A stretch of 64,000 nt of DNA from Paenibacillus tengchongensis (GTDB lineage: Bacteria > Bacillota > Bacilli > Paenibacillales > Paenibacillaceae), in assembly GCF_008973665.1 (NCBI RefSeq), contig NZ_WACP01000011.1, forward strand, positions 62,001-126,000, in the 5' to 3' direction. Both the position numbers and the translations under genes were made by a program. Under the pieces are notes generated by a model. That model did not search any database and had not been told where the DNA came from. It was given only the letters and a program-made list of their open reading frames with translations. Position 1 is the stretch's first letter. Every line of letters begins with the position of its first letter. Shown here in pieces: positions 8,795 through 16,814 of this stretch.

Positions 8795-8869
8795 AGGGAA
8801 AGCATCCCGCAACTGAGAGCCGCCGGCGTTATGCCGGTTGGAGATCAGCATGCGTGGAAGGCTTTCCCT
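8795..8869 (+). other. Structured leader with a long-range helix, family unknown
   Basis: AGGGAAAGC at 8795-8803 is exactly complementary to GCTTTCCCT at 8861-8869, and an inner hairpin CCGGC/GCCGG sits at 8823-8837. A T-rich but broken tract follows (ATTTGTTTT). It could be a weak terminator of the upstream operon or a regulatory leader of the kinase gene. I compared it by eye with cobalamin, c-di-GMP, SAM and Moco riboswitch cores and found no match. Confidence 0.45.
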
Positions 8870-8912
8870 ATTTGTTTTGGCAATTTATAAAGAAATGGGC
8901 GTGAAGGTTAAT

Positions 8913-10421
8913 ATGGTTAAATTTCAAACCCGGTTGTCAGAAGGCGATTTGTTCCGGGACAGATATCGGATTATAGGGCTGATCGGTACCGGCGGGATGA
9001 GCAGGGTCTATCTCGCCGAGGATTTGCGGCTGCCGGGTAAACACTGGGCAATTAAGGAGAGCAGGGCTGAGCCGCTGCTGTCCAGTGACGTCCAGGCCGA
9101 GGCTGAAATGCTGATTACGCTGAGCCATCCGCATTTACCGCGGATTACCGATTTTTTTCCGCCGGACTCGGAGGGGTATTGTTATCTGATTATGGATTAT
9201 ATCGAAGGTGTTACTTTGGAGGAATACGTCAAATCCTGCACAGGCCCTCTGCCGGTACAGGAGATTATACGCCTGACCTGTGCGCTTTTGGAGGTGCTCC
9301 ATTACTTGCACGGGCGTCGTCCGCCCATTATCTACCGGGACCTAAAGCCCGGTAATGTAATGCTGACGAAAGGCGGTCATCTGATGCTGATTGACTTTGG
9401 CATTGCCCGCAGCTTCAAGCAGGAAGGTGCAGGCGATACGGTGAAGCTCGGTACTGTCGGCTTTGCGGCGCCGGAACAATACGGCGGCGGACAGAGCGGA
9501 CCGGCAGCGGATTTGTACGGCCTTGGCGCACTAATGCTTTATATGGCCTCCGGGGGAGCCCGGAGCGGGTGGCAGCCGGGTCTGGAAGCAACGTTGTCCG
9601 GCGGGCTTCCCCGGCAGCTGATTCCGGTTATCCGTAAGCTGCTGCGGCATCATCCGGAGGAGCGCTATCCATCCGCGCTGGAAGTGCGAACAGCGCTCGA
9701 AGCGTTGGATGGCTTAATCCCGCCGGATGCAGGCGGGCGTTCAGGCAGCGGCATAAGCCCCGGCAAGCGGCCGTCCGGGCCGCCCGCTGCAGAAGCACGC
9801 CGGCCGGCTCTGGTCGGTGTGCTGGGAACTGCCCCCGGGCTCGGCACTACGTTCACTTCGTTTGCCGTCGCCCGCTTCCTGGCGCGCAGCGGCCCGGCGG
9901 CATGGGTCGAACGGAGCCCGGAAGGCTCCGTATACAGGCGGATGAACAGACTGTTGGAGGCTTCCGGGCAGAAAGGGGATCGGTTATGCCTAAAAGGCGT
10001 GGATCTGTGGTCCAGGCCGGCAGCGGACAACACTGCTGCGAACTTACCGGATGCTTATTCCTGTACAGTGCTCGATATGGGCACTGGCGGTTACGGCGGT
10101 GCACTGGAGGAATTCGCAGCCTGTGATGTCCAGGTGCTGGTCGCCTCCGGCGCTGACTGGCGGCTGGAAGACCTGCTGCGCTGGCTGAGGCGGGCCGGCT
10201 TTCAGCCGGACTCCCGCCTGCGGATTGCCTTGCCGCTGGCGGATCACCGTGCGGAAGCGCTCCTTGAAACGGCGCTGCCCGGCGTCCGTATCTTTGCCTT
10301 GCCGCCGGCAGAAGATCCCTTTGCAGGTAACGGGAGTCTGACGAAAGCGATGGAACGGATGCTCGCGGGGACCATGGGCAAGCGGCGCACTATGTTGTCC
10401 ATAAGGAGAGGCTCGAAGTAG
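8913..10421 (+). CDS. Ser/Thr protein kinase fused to a degenerate ParA/MinD-like domain
   Basis: The N-terminal half is a Hanks-type kinase: Gly-rich loop GTGGMSRVY, Lys48 (AIKES), catalytic loop YRDLKPGNV with Asp143 (Tyr replaces the usual His of HRD), and DFG Asp161. After a proline-rich linker near residue 285, the C-terminal half starts VGVLGTAPGLGTTFTS (about residues 301-316). This resembles the deviant Walker A of MinD/ParA/CpaE proteins but has no lysine; later stretches such as SCTVLDMGTG fit that fold. No transmembrane segment is visible. I prefer the ATG at 8913 after GAAGG; an ATG at 8850 after GGAG is possible and would lie inside the leader structure. Confidence 0.82.
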   Translation: MVKFQTRLSEGDLFRDRYRIIGLIGTGGMSRVYLAEDLRLPGKHWAIKESRAEPLLSSDVQAEAEMLITLSHPHLPRITDFFPPDSEGYCYLIMDYIEGVTLEEYVKSCTGPLPVQEIIRLTCALLEVLHYLHGRRPPIIYRDLKPGNVMLTKGGHLMLIDFGIARSFKQEGAGDTVKLGTVGFAAPEQYGGGQSGPAADLYGLGALMLYMASGGARSGWQPGLEATLSGGLPRQLIPVIRKLLRHHPEERYPSALEVRTALEALDGLIPPDAGGRSGSGISPGKRPSGPPAAEARRPALVGVLGTAPGLGTTFTSFAVARFLARSGPAAWVERSPEGSVYRRMNRLLEASGQKGDRLCLKGVDLWSRPAADNTAANLPDAYSCTVLDMGTGGYGGALEEFAACDVQVLVASGADWRLEDLLRWLRRAGFQPDSRLRIALPLADHRAEALLETALPGVRIFALPPAEDPFAGNGSLTKAMERMLAGTMGKRRTMLSIRRGSK

Positions 10422-10542
10422 ATTGTTATTCCGGCAAAGCGCTTGCGTGTGATACAATATATACTTATATATCGAAAGCATGTTCGGGAACAGCGCGTAT
10501 CCGCCGCTGCCCCGGTTTGTAGCATAGGGGGCTGTTAACACA

Positions 10543-11613
10543 ATGAATGATTTGGATCGGAGACAAGAGGGTTCTATGCCTGCCCATGCCAGGGACGGCA
10601 GATATTCACGCCAGGTCCGCTTCAGCCCGTTCGGGGCTGAGGGGCAGGCAGGTCTGGCGAATGCCTGCGTACTGATTGTTGGTGCGGGTGCGCTCGGCAC
10701 GGGAATTGCCGAGACCTTGGGCCGCTGCGGAGTAGGGCGGATGATCATTGCCGACCGGGACTACGTGGAATGGAGCAACCTGCAGCGCCAGCAGCTGTAC
10801 ACCGAGGAGGATGCCCGCTTGCGCCTGCCGAAAGCGGCAGCCGCCAAGCAAAGGCTGGAGCAGATCAACTCGGAAATTACAGTTGAAGCCCATGTGGCCG
10901 ATGTGCGGGCGGAGGAGCTGGAGAGCCTGGTGTCCGGCGTGGATCTGATTCTTGACGGAACGGATAATTTCGACACCAGGCTGATCATTAACGATATCGC
11001 CCAGAAGCATCGCATTCCCTGGATTTACGGGGCTTGCGTCGGCAGCTATGGCATCACCTATACGATTCTGCCGGGGGAAACGCCTTGCCTGAATTGCCTG
11101 CTTGGCACGGTTCCGCTCGGCGGTGACACCTGCGACACCGCAGGTATTCTGCCTCAGGCGGTGCAACTGGTAACCGCCAATGTTACCGCCGAAGCGCTCA
11201 AGCTGCTCGGCGGGCGCAGAGAGCAGCTGCGCGGAAAGCTGCTGAGCTTCGATGTCTGGCGCAACGAGCATCAGGAGATCGGCGTCAAGGCCGCCAGAAA
11301 TGCGGATTGTCCTTCCTGCGGCAGCCATCCGGTCTACCCGTATCTCACTGCAGCCAATACGGAGCGCAGCGACGTGCTCTGCGGCCGGGATACGGTACAG
11401 ATCCGGCCTGCATGGCGGCAGAACCTGAATCTGGAAGAGACGGCGCAGCGTCTCTCCCGGCTGGCCGCCGGGAAGGTAGAGAGTAATCCGTATCTGGTCT
11501 CCTTCACCGAGGAAGCGCTGCGGATGGTCGTGTTTGCGGATGGACGGGCTTTGGTGCACGGTACCAGCGATATTGCGGCGGCACGCAGCTTTTATCACCG
11601 TTATTTCGGATAG
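10543..11613 (+). CDS. moeB: MoeB/ThiF-family adenylyltransferase
   Basis: An E1-like enzyme that adenylates the C-terminus of a sulfur-carrier protein (MoaD or ThiS). Visible: RYSRQVRF near the N-terminus, nucleotide loop VGAGALGTGIAE, DRDYVEWSNLQRQ, DGTDNFDTR, two CxxC zinc pairs (CLNC and CPSC) and the conserved GDTCDTAGILPQ. The C-terminal 75 residues are outside the core. With moeA-mobB elsewhere in the window, molybdopterin synthesis is plausible, but thiamine sulfur transfer cannot be excluded. The ATG at 10543 follows GGGGG at long spacing; an in-frame ATG at 10576 is an alternative. A terminator follows. Confidence 0.85.
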   Translation: MNDLDRRQEGSMPAHARDGRYSRQVRFSPFGAEGQAGLANACVLIVGAGALGTGIAETLGRCGVGRMIIADRDYVEWSNLQRQQLYTEEDARLRLPKAAAAKQRLEQINSEITVEAHVADVRAEELESLVSGVDLILDGTDNFDTRLIINDIAQKHRIPWIYGACVGSYGITYTILPGETPCLNCLLGTVPLGGDTCDTAGILPQAVQLVTANVTAEALKLLGGRREQLRGKLLSFDVWRNEHQEIGVKAARNADCPSCGSHPVYPYLTAANTERSDVLCGRDTVQIRPAWRQNLNLEETAQRLSRLAAGKVESNPYLVSFTEEALRMVVFADGRALVHGTSDIAAARSFYHRYFG

Positions 11614-11637
11614 TTTCTAATTACTGCATATGAGGAC

Positions 11638-11672
11638 AAAGCGGCCATTCACTGGAATGGCCGCTTTGTTTT
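11638..11672 (+). terminator. Intrinsic terminator after the MoeB/ThiF gene
   Basis: A 13-bp perfect stem (AAAGCGGCCATTC/GAATGGCCGCTTT) with a 4-nt loop, followed by GTTTT. Confidence 0.88.
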
Positions 11673-11746
11673 GCGGGAAATCTATAGGCAGGCGAGTATT
11701 CCCGGAACCGGGTAACGGCCAACACTGAAGGTTGCGGAGGACGAAG

Positions 11747-12466
11747 ATGAATGAGGTCATAGCCTGGTTTAGGGAGGGCAGTGGTGCGGACACCGCTCAG
11801 GAGGAAGAGCCGGTGCGTGGAGTGCTCCGGGAATTGGGCCTGCAGACGGCAGCAAGCGCAGATCTGGAGGATCTGCGCTTGCTGCTGGCCGGCATGACGC
11901 CTGTGCTGCTCCTTGCTGAGCTGACGGAGGTCAGCGCTTGGGAGGGATGGAACCTGATTGCGGAGATCAGGGCGCAAGGGAGCTATTATCCGGTGATGAT
12001 CCTGTCCGGAGCAGACAGGAGCGGAGAGGACGCCGTGGCAGTATTTGAAGCGGGTGGGAATGAGTATTTGGCAAAGCCTGTACATACCGGTGAATTTCGC
12101 TGCAGAGTGCTGAACCTGCTGAAGCTGACCGGGCGCCGCGGCCAGGATGCACTGCTGAAGGTGGACGGTCTGCTGCTGGACCCCGGCCGGCGGCTGTGCA
12201 GCCGCGACGGGATAGAGCTGGCGCTGACCCCCAAGGAGTTCGATTTGCTCTATTATCTCGCCGCCCATCTGGAACAGGTCTGTCCCAGGGACGAGATATT
12301 GCGGCAAGTGTGGGGTTACCATTTTCATGCGGATACCAATGTGGTGGATGTCTATATTAAACATATTCGCACCAAGGTGGACAGGGGGCACCGGAATAAA
12401 TTAATTCATACGGTGCGGGGAACCGGTTATGTAATGCGGGCGCCGCAGGGCGGCGCCACATGCTGA
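11747..12466 (+). CDS. OmpR-type DNA-binding regulator with a degenerate receiver
   Basis: A 239-residue regulator. The C-terminal winged helix is intact (ALTPKEFDLLYYL, VWGYHFHADTNVVDVYIKHIRTKV, IHTVRGTGYVMR). The N-terminal receiver-like half lacks the acidic pair, and where the phospho-accepting Asp is expected it reads LLLAELTEVSAWEG, with no Asp. The later Ser (ILSGAD) and Lys (YLAKPV) positions remain. This suggests regulation without canonical phosphorylation. No histidine kinase is adjacent. The ATG at 11747 follows GCGGAGGA; a TTG at 11732 has no ribosome site. Confidence 0.85.
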   Translation: MNEVIAWFREGSGADTAQEEEPVRGVLRELGLQTAASADLEDLRLLLAGMTPVLLLAELTEVSAWEGWNLIAEIRAQGSYYPVMILSGADRSGEDAVAVFEAGGNEYLAKPVHTGEFRCRVLNLLKLTGRRGQDALLKVDGLLLDPGRRLCSRDGIELALTPKEFDLLYYLAAHLEQVCPRDEILRQVWGYHFHADTNVVDVYIKHIRTKVDRGHRNKLIHTVRGTGYVMRAPQGGATC

Positions 12467-12510
12467 CTGCACTACCAGCATCAATTATCGCCTGTTGTAA
12501 TTAATAGAAA

Positions 12511-13020
12511 TTACAGTACGCGGCGTGCTTTCAGGTAAGTCCGTTTCCAGGTTCCGGAGTTCAGATTGGAAATGGTAACACCCGGCGAGCCGTAGGTGTG
12601 CAGAATTTTACCGTTGCCGGCATATACCGCCACATGGGTAACGTTTTTACCGTTCGCTCTGCTGCCGCTTGAGAAGAAGACCAGATCGCCTACGCGCAGA
12701 TTCGCTTTGGATACCGCAGTCCCCACTTTCGATTGGGCTACGGAAGTACGGGGCAGTTTAACACCGTATTTGGCGAAAATATATTTAGTGAAGGAAGAGC
12801 AGTCAAAATATCTTGTCGTCGATGTGGATGCACCGAATTTATATGGAGTGCCCAAATATTTTTTGCCGAAGGAAATGATGTTGGTTGCTTTAGAGGTTGC
12901 GCTCACAGATGCGGCAGCAACGGGGGCCGTACCGGCTCCAGTAGCCATCAGCGAGCCCAGACCGATCGTGGTGCACATCCCTACCACAATTGCTTGCTTC
13001 AACCATTGTTGCTTTTTCAT
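12511..13020 (-). CDS. Secreted NlpC/P60 peptidoglycan endopeptidase
   Basis: A 169-residue exported cell-wall hydrolase. A signal peptide (MKKQQWLKQA, then a hydrophobic stretch ending near ATGAGTAPVAAA) precedes a single NlpC/P60 domain. The catalytic Cys74 is in RYFDCSSFTKY, and the candidate His residues are 129 (VTHVAVY) and 141 (HTYG). There is no LysM or SH3 binding domain, so it is a minimal DL-endopeptidase type. I chose the ATG at 13020, with GGGAGG upstream, over the longer frame. An extended -10 promoter lies about 60 bp upstream. A possible catabolite-repression-like sequence near 13143-13156 is too weak to call. Confidence 0.92.
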   Translation of the reverse strand: MKKQQWLKQAIVVGMCTTIGLGSLMATGAGTAPVAAASVSATSKATNIISFGKKYLGTPYKFGASTSTTRYFDCSSFTKYIFAKYGVKLPRTSVAQSKVGTAVSKANLRVGDLVFFSSGSRANGKNVTHVAVYAGNGKILHTYGSPGVTISNLNSGTWKRTYLKARRVL

Positions 13021-13076
13021 GTTGTATATACCTCCCAGGTTTGTATCTATCTTTCTTTTGTCTTGCCCTGATTCGT

Positions 13077-13085
13077 AGTATAGCA
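13077..13085 (-). promoter_or_regulatory. Extended -10 promoter of the NlpC/P60 gene
   Basis: Reads TGCTATACT on the minus strand, an extended -10 with a poor -35. It is 57-65 bp upstream of the start codon. Confidence 0.45.
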
Positions 13086-13207
13086 GGTATTTCATTCCCT
13101 AAATTATGGTCTGGGCAGCTCAAACCGTTGCCGGAGTTGAATTGGAAGCGTTTTATTAAAAATGCATTAAAAGTTACAAAATATTAATAATTAAGTAGAA
13201 TAACATC

Positions 13208-13254
13208 ACAAAAAAACGTGGAAATCCCTTGCCGGACAAGGGGATTCCACGTTT
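13208..13254 (-). terminator. Terminator of thiN
   Basis: A long stem (AAACGTGGAA...TTCCACGTTT, about 18 bp with one or two mismatches) lies just downstream of thiN. On the minus strand it is followed by a run of seven T. Confidence 0.9.
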
Positions 13255-13308
13255 CTTGGTTGTGAATCAAAAGTTACAGACCTGTCTTTGAATTGCTATG
13301 TACTGCTG

Positions 13309-13950
13309 TTAGTCTTTGCTCTGAATGATCAGCAGCAAGCCGCTCTCAATCCTGACCGTGCCCTCAGTTCCTTCCAGCCGGTTGCTGACTGCAAGAGATT
13401 GACCCAGCTTGAGCGTTGCGTTCACCAGCGGGTACTGAAAGCCCTCCAGGTTGATGCCGGTCACCTCGGGAGTAATGGGCAGCAAGGATACATAGGTGTA
13501 TCCCCGTTCCTGCACCAGTGCCTGTGATCCGGTCAGTGTAATATAATTGTTGCTGTCGACCGCAGAGCAGTTCACTTGCCGCTGCAGCGCGCGGGTCATC
13601 ATCTGGATGCTCGCGAGCGTGTGATCCAGTCTCGTTCCGGTGACCCCGGCAAGCAAAATGGAATCAGGCTGTCTGGCCAGCGCCAGGTCGAGCGCCATTT
13701 CACTGTCAGTCAAATCCTTGTCGACGGGATCGCAGGCCAACATCTCACGGCTGCCCGCGCGGATCGTCCCAAGCGCTTCAGGCGGGATGGAGTCGAAATC
13801 GCCAACGGCCAGGTCTGGCGTAACTCCGTGGTTGATCAGGAACAAAGCGCCCCGGTCAGCTCCGATTATGAAATCCTCTTCATCTATATACCGCAGCAGT
13901 TCCTCGGACAGGCGGCCTCCGGCAACTATGACAACACGGCCTGCAGGCAT
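13309..13950 (-). CDS. thiN: Thiamine diphosphokinase
   Basis: Converts thiamine to thiamine diphosphate using ATP, supplying the cofactor of pyruvate dehydrogenase encoded downstream in this window. Family signatures: VVIVAGG at the N-terminus, GADRGALFLINHG, AVGDFDSI, DKDLTDSEMALDLA and LAGVTGTRLDHTLA. The C-terminal small beta domain is complete. Length (213) is normal. The ATG follows AAGGAGGGA. Transcribed alone from a promoter that faces the YfkJ-type phosphatase gene and ended by its own terminator. Confidence 0.95.
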   Translation of the reverse strand: MPAGRVVIVAGGRLSEELLRYIDEEDFIIGADRGALFLINHGVTPDLAVGDFDSIPPEALGTIRAGSREMLACDPVDKDLTDSEMALDLALARQPDSILLAGVTGTRLDHTLASIQMMTRALQRQVNCSAVDSNNYITLTGSQALVQERGYTYVSLLPITPEVTGINLEGFQYPLVNATLKLGQSLAVSNRLEGTEGTVRIESGLLLIIQSKD

Positions 13951-13994
13951 GGCTAGTCCCTCCTTATATATCTGTATCGTTTGTCACCCTGACC

Positions 13995-14023
13995 AGTATA
14001 ATCCAGATCGAAAAGTTGTACAA
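13995..14023 (-). promoter_or_regulatory. Sigma-A-type promoter of thiN
   Basis: On the minus strand: TTGTAC, 17-bp spacer, TATACT. Its -35 shares the palindrome TTGTACAA with the opposing promoter. Confidence 0.6.
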
Positions 14024-14044
14024 TCCGTGATCGGACGCTAAAAT
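14016..14044 (+). promoter_or_regulatory. Probable promoter of the YfkJ-type phosphatase gene
   Basis: TTGTAC, 17-bp spacer, TAAAAT on the plus strand. The -35 hexamer is the same palindromic TTGTACAA used by the thiN promoter, so the two divergent promoters overlap. Confidence 0.45.
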
Positions 14045-14092
14045 AAATATAGTACGTTTCTGCATTGAAACTTACTTTGGAAAAATGAGGGC

Positions 14093-14109
14093 AGGAGGTG
14101 AGAGTAATC
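14093..14109 (+). promoter_or_regulatory. Ribosome binding site that points to an ATC start
   Basis: AGGAGGTGA at 14093-14101 is an almost perfect anti-16S match. The optimal spacing (8 nt after GGAGG) falls on ATC at 14107, exactly where the YfkJ family has its initiator Met. The only nearby canonical start, GTG at 14098, lies inside this ribosome site and would need the weaker GAGGG at 14087. Confidence 0.5.
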
Positions 14110-14574
14110 GTCAGTGTATTGTTTGTATGTCTGGGCAATATTTGCCGCTCGCCGATGGCCGAGGCCGTGCTGCGCCACAAGATCGCTGAGAGGGGGCTTA
14201 CCCGGCAAATTACGGTGGACTCCGCAGGTACAGGGAACTGGCATATCGGTAAGGCGCCGCATGAAGGGACCCGCCGGATCCTGGATGCGAACGGGATAAG
14301 CTATGAGAACATGGCTGCCCGGATTGTCAGGAGCAGTGATTTTGAACAATTTGATTACATAGTGTGCATGGATCAGTCTAATGGGGCAAATGTCCGCAAG
14401 GTTGCCGGGGGCGAGGAAGCGGAATTGCTCTTCTTTATGGATCTTCTGCCGCATGAGAAGCTGCGCGAGGTGCCTGATCCGTATTTCACCGGGAATTTTG
14501 AGCAGGTATATGAGCTGATCAATGCCGGCTGCGATGTGCTGCTGGAACGGATCATCCATGAACAGGTGGAATAA
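14098..14574 (+). CDS. yfkJ: Low-molecular-weight protein tyrosine phosphatase (YfkJ-type)
   Basis: Cytosolic phosphatase of about 155 residues. The P-loop CLGNICRS supplies the C-x5-R catalytic motif, and PDPY near the C-terminus supplies the general acid Asp. TVDSAGTGNWHIG and YFTGNFEQVYELI closely resemble Bacillus YfkJ, which begins MISVLFVCLGNICRSP. The matching residues here, IVSVLFVCLGN, start at an ATC codon (14107), while the first canonical in-frame start is GTG at 14098, giving three extra residues. I list the GTG start for convention. No tyrosine kinase lies nearby. Confidence 0.9.
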   Translation: MRVIVSVLFVCLGNICRSPMAEAVLRHKIAERGLTRQITVDSAGTGNWHIGKAPHEGTRRILDANGISYENMAARIVRSSDFEQFDYIVCMDQSNGANVRKVAGGEEAELLFFMDLLPHEKLREVPDPYFTGNFEQVYELINAGCDVLLERIIHEQVE

Positions 14575-14590
14575 GCGGAGTTAGCAGGCC

Positions 14591-14635
14591 TACCCGGCTC
14601 CCGACAGGACTGTGCCCTGTAGATGGAGACGGGTA
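14591..14635 (+). other. Three-part hairpin RNA element downstream of the phosphatase gene
   Basis: Nested pairings TACCCG/CGGGTA, CTCC/GGAG and ACAGG/CCTGT form one elongated, bulged hairpin with a loop near ACTGTGC. No T-tract follows, so it is not a simple terminator. Family not recognised. Confidence 0.45.
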
Positions 14636-14722
14636 AGTAATGCTTCGACATGAAAGCGCAAACAGTGAGAGAACATTACATTCGTTCTAACTTTGTTCAC
14701 TTTTTAGGCCGAAAAGCCTGTT

Positions 14723-15454
14723 TCAACGGTCGAAAAAATAGAGTAATGATTCCGGGAGCTCTTTTTGCCAAAATCCCCAAAGATGTTTGCCGTCTTTCTC
14801 ACGGTAGGAGACGGTGGCGCCGCGGCTCTCCAGCAAGTCCCGGGTCTCGCGGTTCATTTGCACGAAATCGTAGACACCCGTATCCGTCTGGTATTCCGTC
14901 TCCTGCAGTCCGACTACCATGTTGATGTCAAGCCAGGATAAATCATCCTCCCGGGCAATGATTTCGCGCGACTGCGGATAATAGGCGCCGGATAAGCTGA
15001 GCACGCGGCTGAACAATCCGGGATAGGCCAGCGCAATATGCAGCGAAACGCTGCCGCCGAGCGAGTCGCCGGCGATAATCCGCTCTCCGGGAGTGCGCCG
15101 GACCGGATAATTGTGCTCTACATAGGGAATAATCTCTTCGGCAAAGCATGCGAGGTACTGGCGGAACCGGCTGCCGAAGGGGGCATATTCTTCCGTCCGG
15201 ACCGGGACATTCACTTCAACGCCCACTATAATGAAGGGTTCGATGCCTCGCTCTTCAATCAGCTGGCCCGTGATGGTGGCAATCCGCCCGAAGTTGAAGA
15301 ATTCCTCGCCGTCCTGGCAATAGACCACCGGATAAGTTAAAGCTTCATTATAACCAGGCGGGAGGTAAATGCGCAGCTTGCGTTCTTCCTGCAAATGCTC
15401 GCTCCAGATGGTTTGTTTCACAATTGTCCGTTTCAGAAAAACAGGTTCACTCAT
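14723..15454 (-). CDS. Alpha/beta-hydrolase esterase (YjcH / enterochelin-esterase-like)
   Basis: A 243-residue cytosolic esterase of the Fes/esterase-D group. The nucleophile elbow is GDSLGGS, and the catalytic His is in KDGKHLWGFW near the C-terminus. RKLRIYLPPGYNEALTYPVVYCQDGEEFF is the N-terminal family block and resembles Bacillus YjcH. There is no signal peptide and no siderophore genes nearby, so the substrate is unknown. The ATG follows AAAGGTGATG. It is transcribed away from the pdh operon; the 275-bp gap between holds the pdh promoter. Confidence 0.85.
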   Translation of the reverse strand: MSEPVFLKRTIVKQTIWSEHLQEERKLRIYLPPGYNEALTYPVVYCQDGEEFFNFGRIATITGQLIEERGIEPFIIVGVEVNVPVRTEEYAPFGSRFRQYLACFAEEIIPYVEHNYPVRRTPGERIIAGDSLGGSVSLHIALAYPGLFSRVLSLSGAYYPQSREIIAREDDLSWLDINMVVGLQETEYQTDTGVYDFVQMNRETRDLLESRGATVSYREKDGKHLWGFWQKELPESLLYFFDR

Positions 15455-15649
15455 TGTTGAATCATCACCTTTCTTGTCGAATTTCGCGGTAATTCTTGCT
15501 TGGTCAATACTTCCGCCATTTGTCGTGCCCGGGTTGCAGATGTGTTAAATATCATTTACTTAAGTAAAAAACATTAAACTGTAATATAGAATTGTAAAAC
15601 CTGTTATATATACAAAAAAGAAAAGAACATAAATTTTATGCGTAATTCT

Positions 15650-15679
15650 TTGACGAATCGTATAAAACAGGTGTATAAT
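15650..15679 (+). promoter_or_regulatory. Sigma-A promoter of the pdh operon
   Basis: TTGACG, 18-bp spacer, TATAAT, about 55 bp before the pdhA start, within AT-rich sequence. Confidence 0.8.
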
Positions 15680-15732
15680 AATTCTATAACAGAGCCCACT
15701 GATATTCAAATATTTTTATTGAGGTGAAGATG

Positions 15733-16800
15733 ATGACTAAAGTTCCTTATGAAGTGTATACAGAGGACGTGGAGGCCCTTTCGGTCCTTTCCCCTGATGG
15801 CGAAGTGATCAACAAGGACAAGATGCCTGCACTTACCGATGACCAACTGAAAGAAATCATGTACCGTATGGTATTTACCCGTACTTGGGATGACCGCGCC
15901 GTTAACCTTGGCCGCCAAGGACGTCTGGGCTTCTACGCGCCGGTATCCGGCCAGGAAGCAACGATGGTGGGCAGTGAGTTCGCATTGCAGAAGGAAGACT
16001 TCGTTTGCCCGGGCTACCGCGATATTCCGCAGCTGGTATGGCACGGGCTTCCATTATATCAGGCTTTCCTGTACTCCCGCGGCCATCAGCATGGCGGCCA
16101 GATTCCGGACGGCGTCAACGTATTGATGCCGCAGATCATCATCGGCGCGCAGATTCTGCACGCGACCGGGATTGCAATGGGCTTTAAATTGAAGAAACAA
16201 CAGAATGTAGCGATCACCTACACAGGTGACGGCGGCTCTTCCGAAGGTGACTTCTACGAAGGCCTGAACTTTGCCGGACGCTTCAAACTGCCGGTGATCT
16301 TCTTTGTTCAAAACAACGGCTATGCCATCACAACTCCGTTCTCGAAGCAGACGGCAGCGAAATCCATCGCCCATAAAGCGGTAGCGGTCGGCATTCCGGG
16401 GATCAAGGTTGACGGCATGGACGTATTTGCCGTAATCTCCGCCGTACAGGAAGCCGCTGAACGTGCCCGCCGTGGCGAAGGCGCTACACTGATTGAAGCT
16501 GTAACTTACCGTTTCCGTCCGCATTCCCTTTCCGACGACGCGTCCAAATACCGTACGAAGGAAGAAGAAGGACAGTGGAACGAGAAAGATCCGATTGCCC
16601 GTCTGGCCAAGTACCTGGAGAAAAAAGGTCTCTGGACCGATGAAGATACAGCTCGCGTGAAGGAAGAAGCGAAGGCGACTGTGAACGAGCAAATCAAGAA
16701 AGCGGAGCAAACCGAGAAAATGACGATTTCGGGCCTGATCGACAGCATGTTTGAATCGACTCCGAAACATTTGGAAGAGCAAAAAGCCGATTTTGAATAA
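15733..16800 (+). CDS. pdhA: Pyruvate dehydrogenase E1 component, alpha subunit
   Basis: Thiamine-diphosphate-binding half of E1, which decarboxylates pyruvate and reductively acetylates the lipoyl arm of E2. The TPP motif runs from [17 protein letters not shown] to [16 protein letters not shown] and [14 protein letters not shown] (the phosphorylation-loop region in other organisms) are also clear. Length is 355. The second of two adjacent ATG codons (15733) has the best spacing from GAGGTGA; the ATG at 15730 is possible. First gene of pdhABCD, whose genes all read in one direction. Confidence 0.96.
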   Translation: MTKVPYEVYTEDVEALSVLSPDGEVINKDKMPALTDDQLKEIMYRMVFTRTWDDRAVNLGRQGRLGFYAPVSGQEATMVGSEFALQKEDFVCPGYRDIPQLVWHGLPLYQAFLYSRGHQHGGQIPDGVNVLMPQIIIGAQILHATGIAMGFKLKKQQNVAITYTGDGGSSEGDFYEGLNFAGRFKLPVIFFVQNNGYAITTPFSKQTAAKSIAHKAVAVGIPGIKVDGMDVFAVISAVQEAAERARRGEGATLIEAVTYRFRPHSLSDDASKYRTKEEEGQWNEKDPIARLAKYLEKKGLWTDEDTARVKEEAKATVNEQIKKAEQTEKMTISGLIDSMFESTPKHLEEQKADFE

Positions 16801-16814
16801 GGGGGATCCTGGCA

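Noticed and set aside
8795-8869. Cobalamin or c-di-GMP riboswitch
   Set aside because: GGGAA and CCCGCAACTG fragments recall the cobalamin core, but the remaining conserved boxes are missing, and the gene downstream is a kinase.
10441-10458. Promoter TTGCGT/TACAAT before the MoeB-type gene
   Set aside because: The spacing is 4 bp, and the next candidate -35 (TTGTTA) is 24 bp away; neither is acceptable.
13143-13156. Catabolite-responsive element upstream of the NlpC/P60 gene
   Set aside because: TGGAAGCGTTTTAT matches only part of the cre consensus and lies between two genes without a clear metabolic link.
14699-14722. Terminator of the esterase gene at AGGCCGAAAAGCCT
   Set aside because: Stem is only 4 bp and lacks a T-tract on the minus strand.
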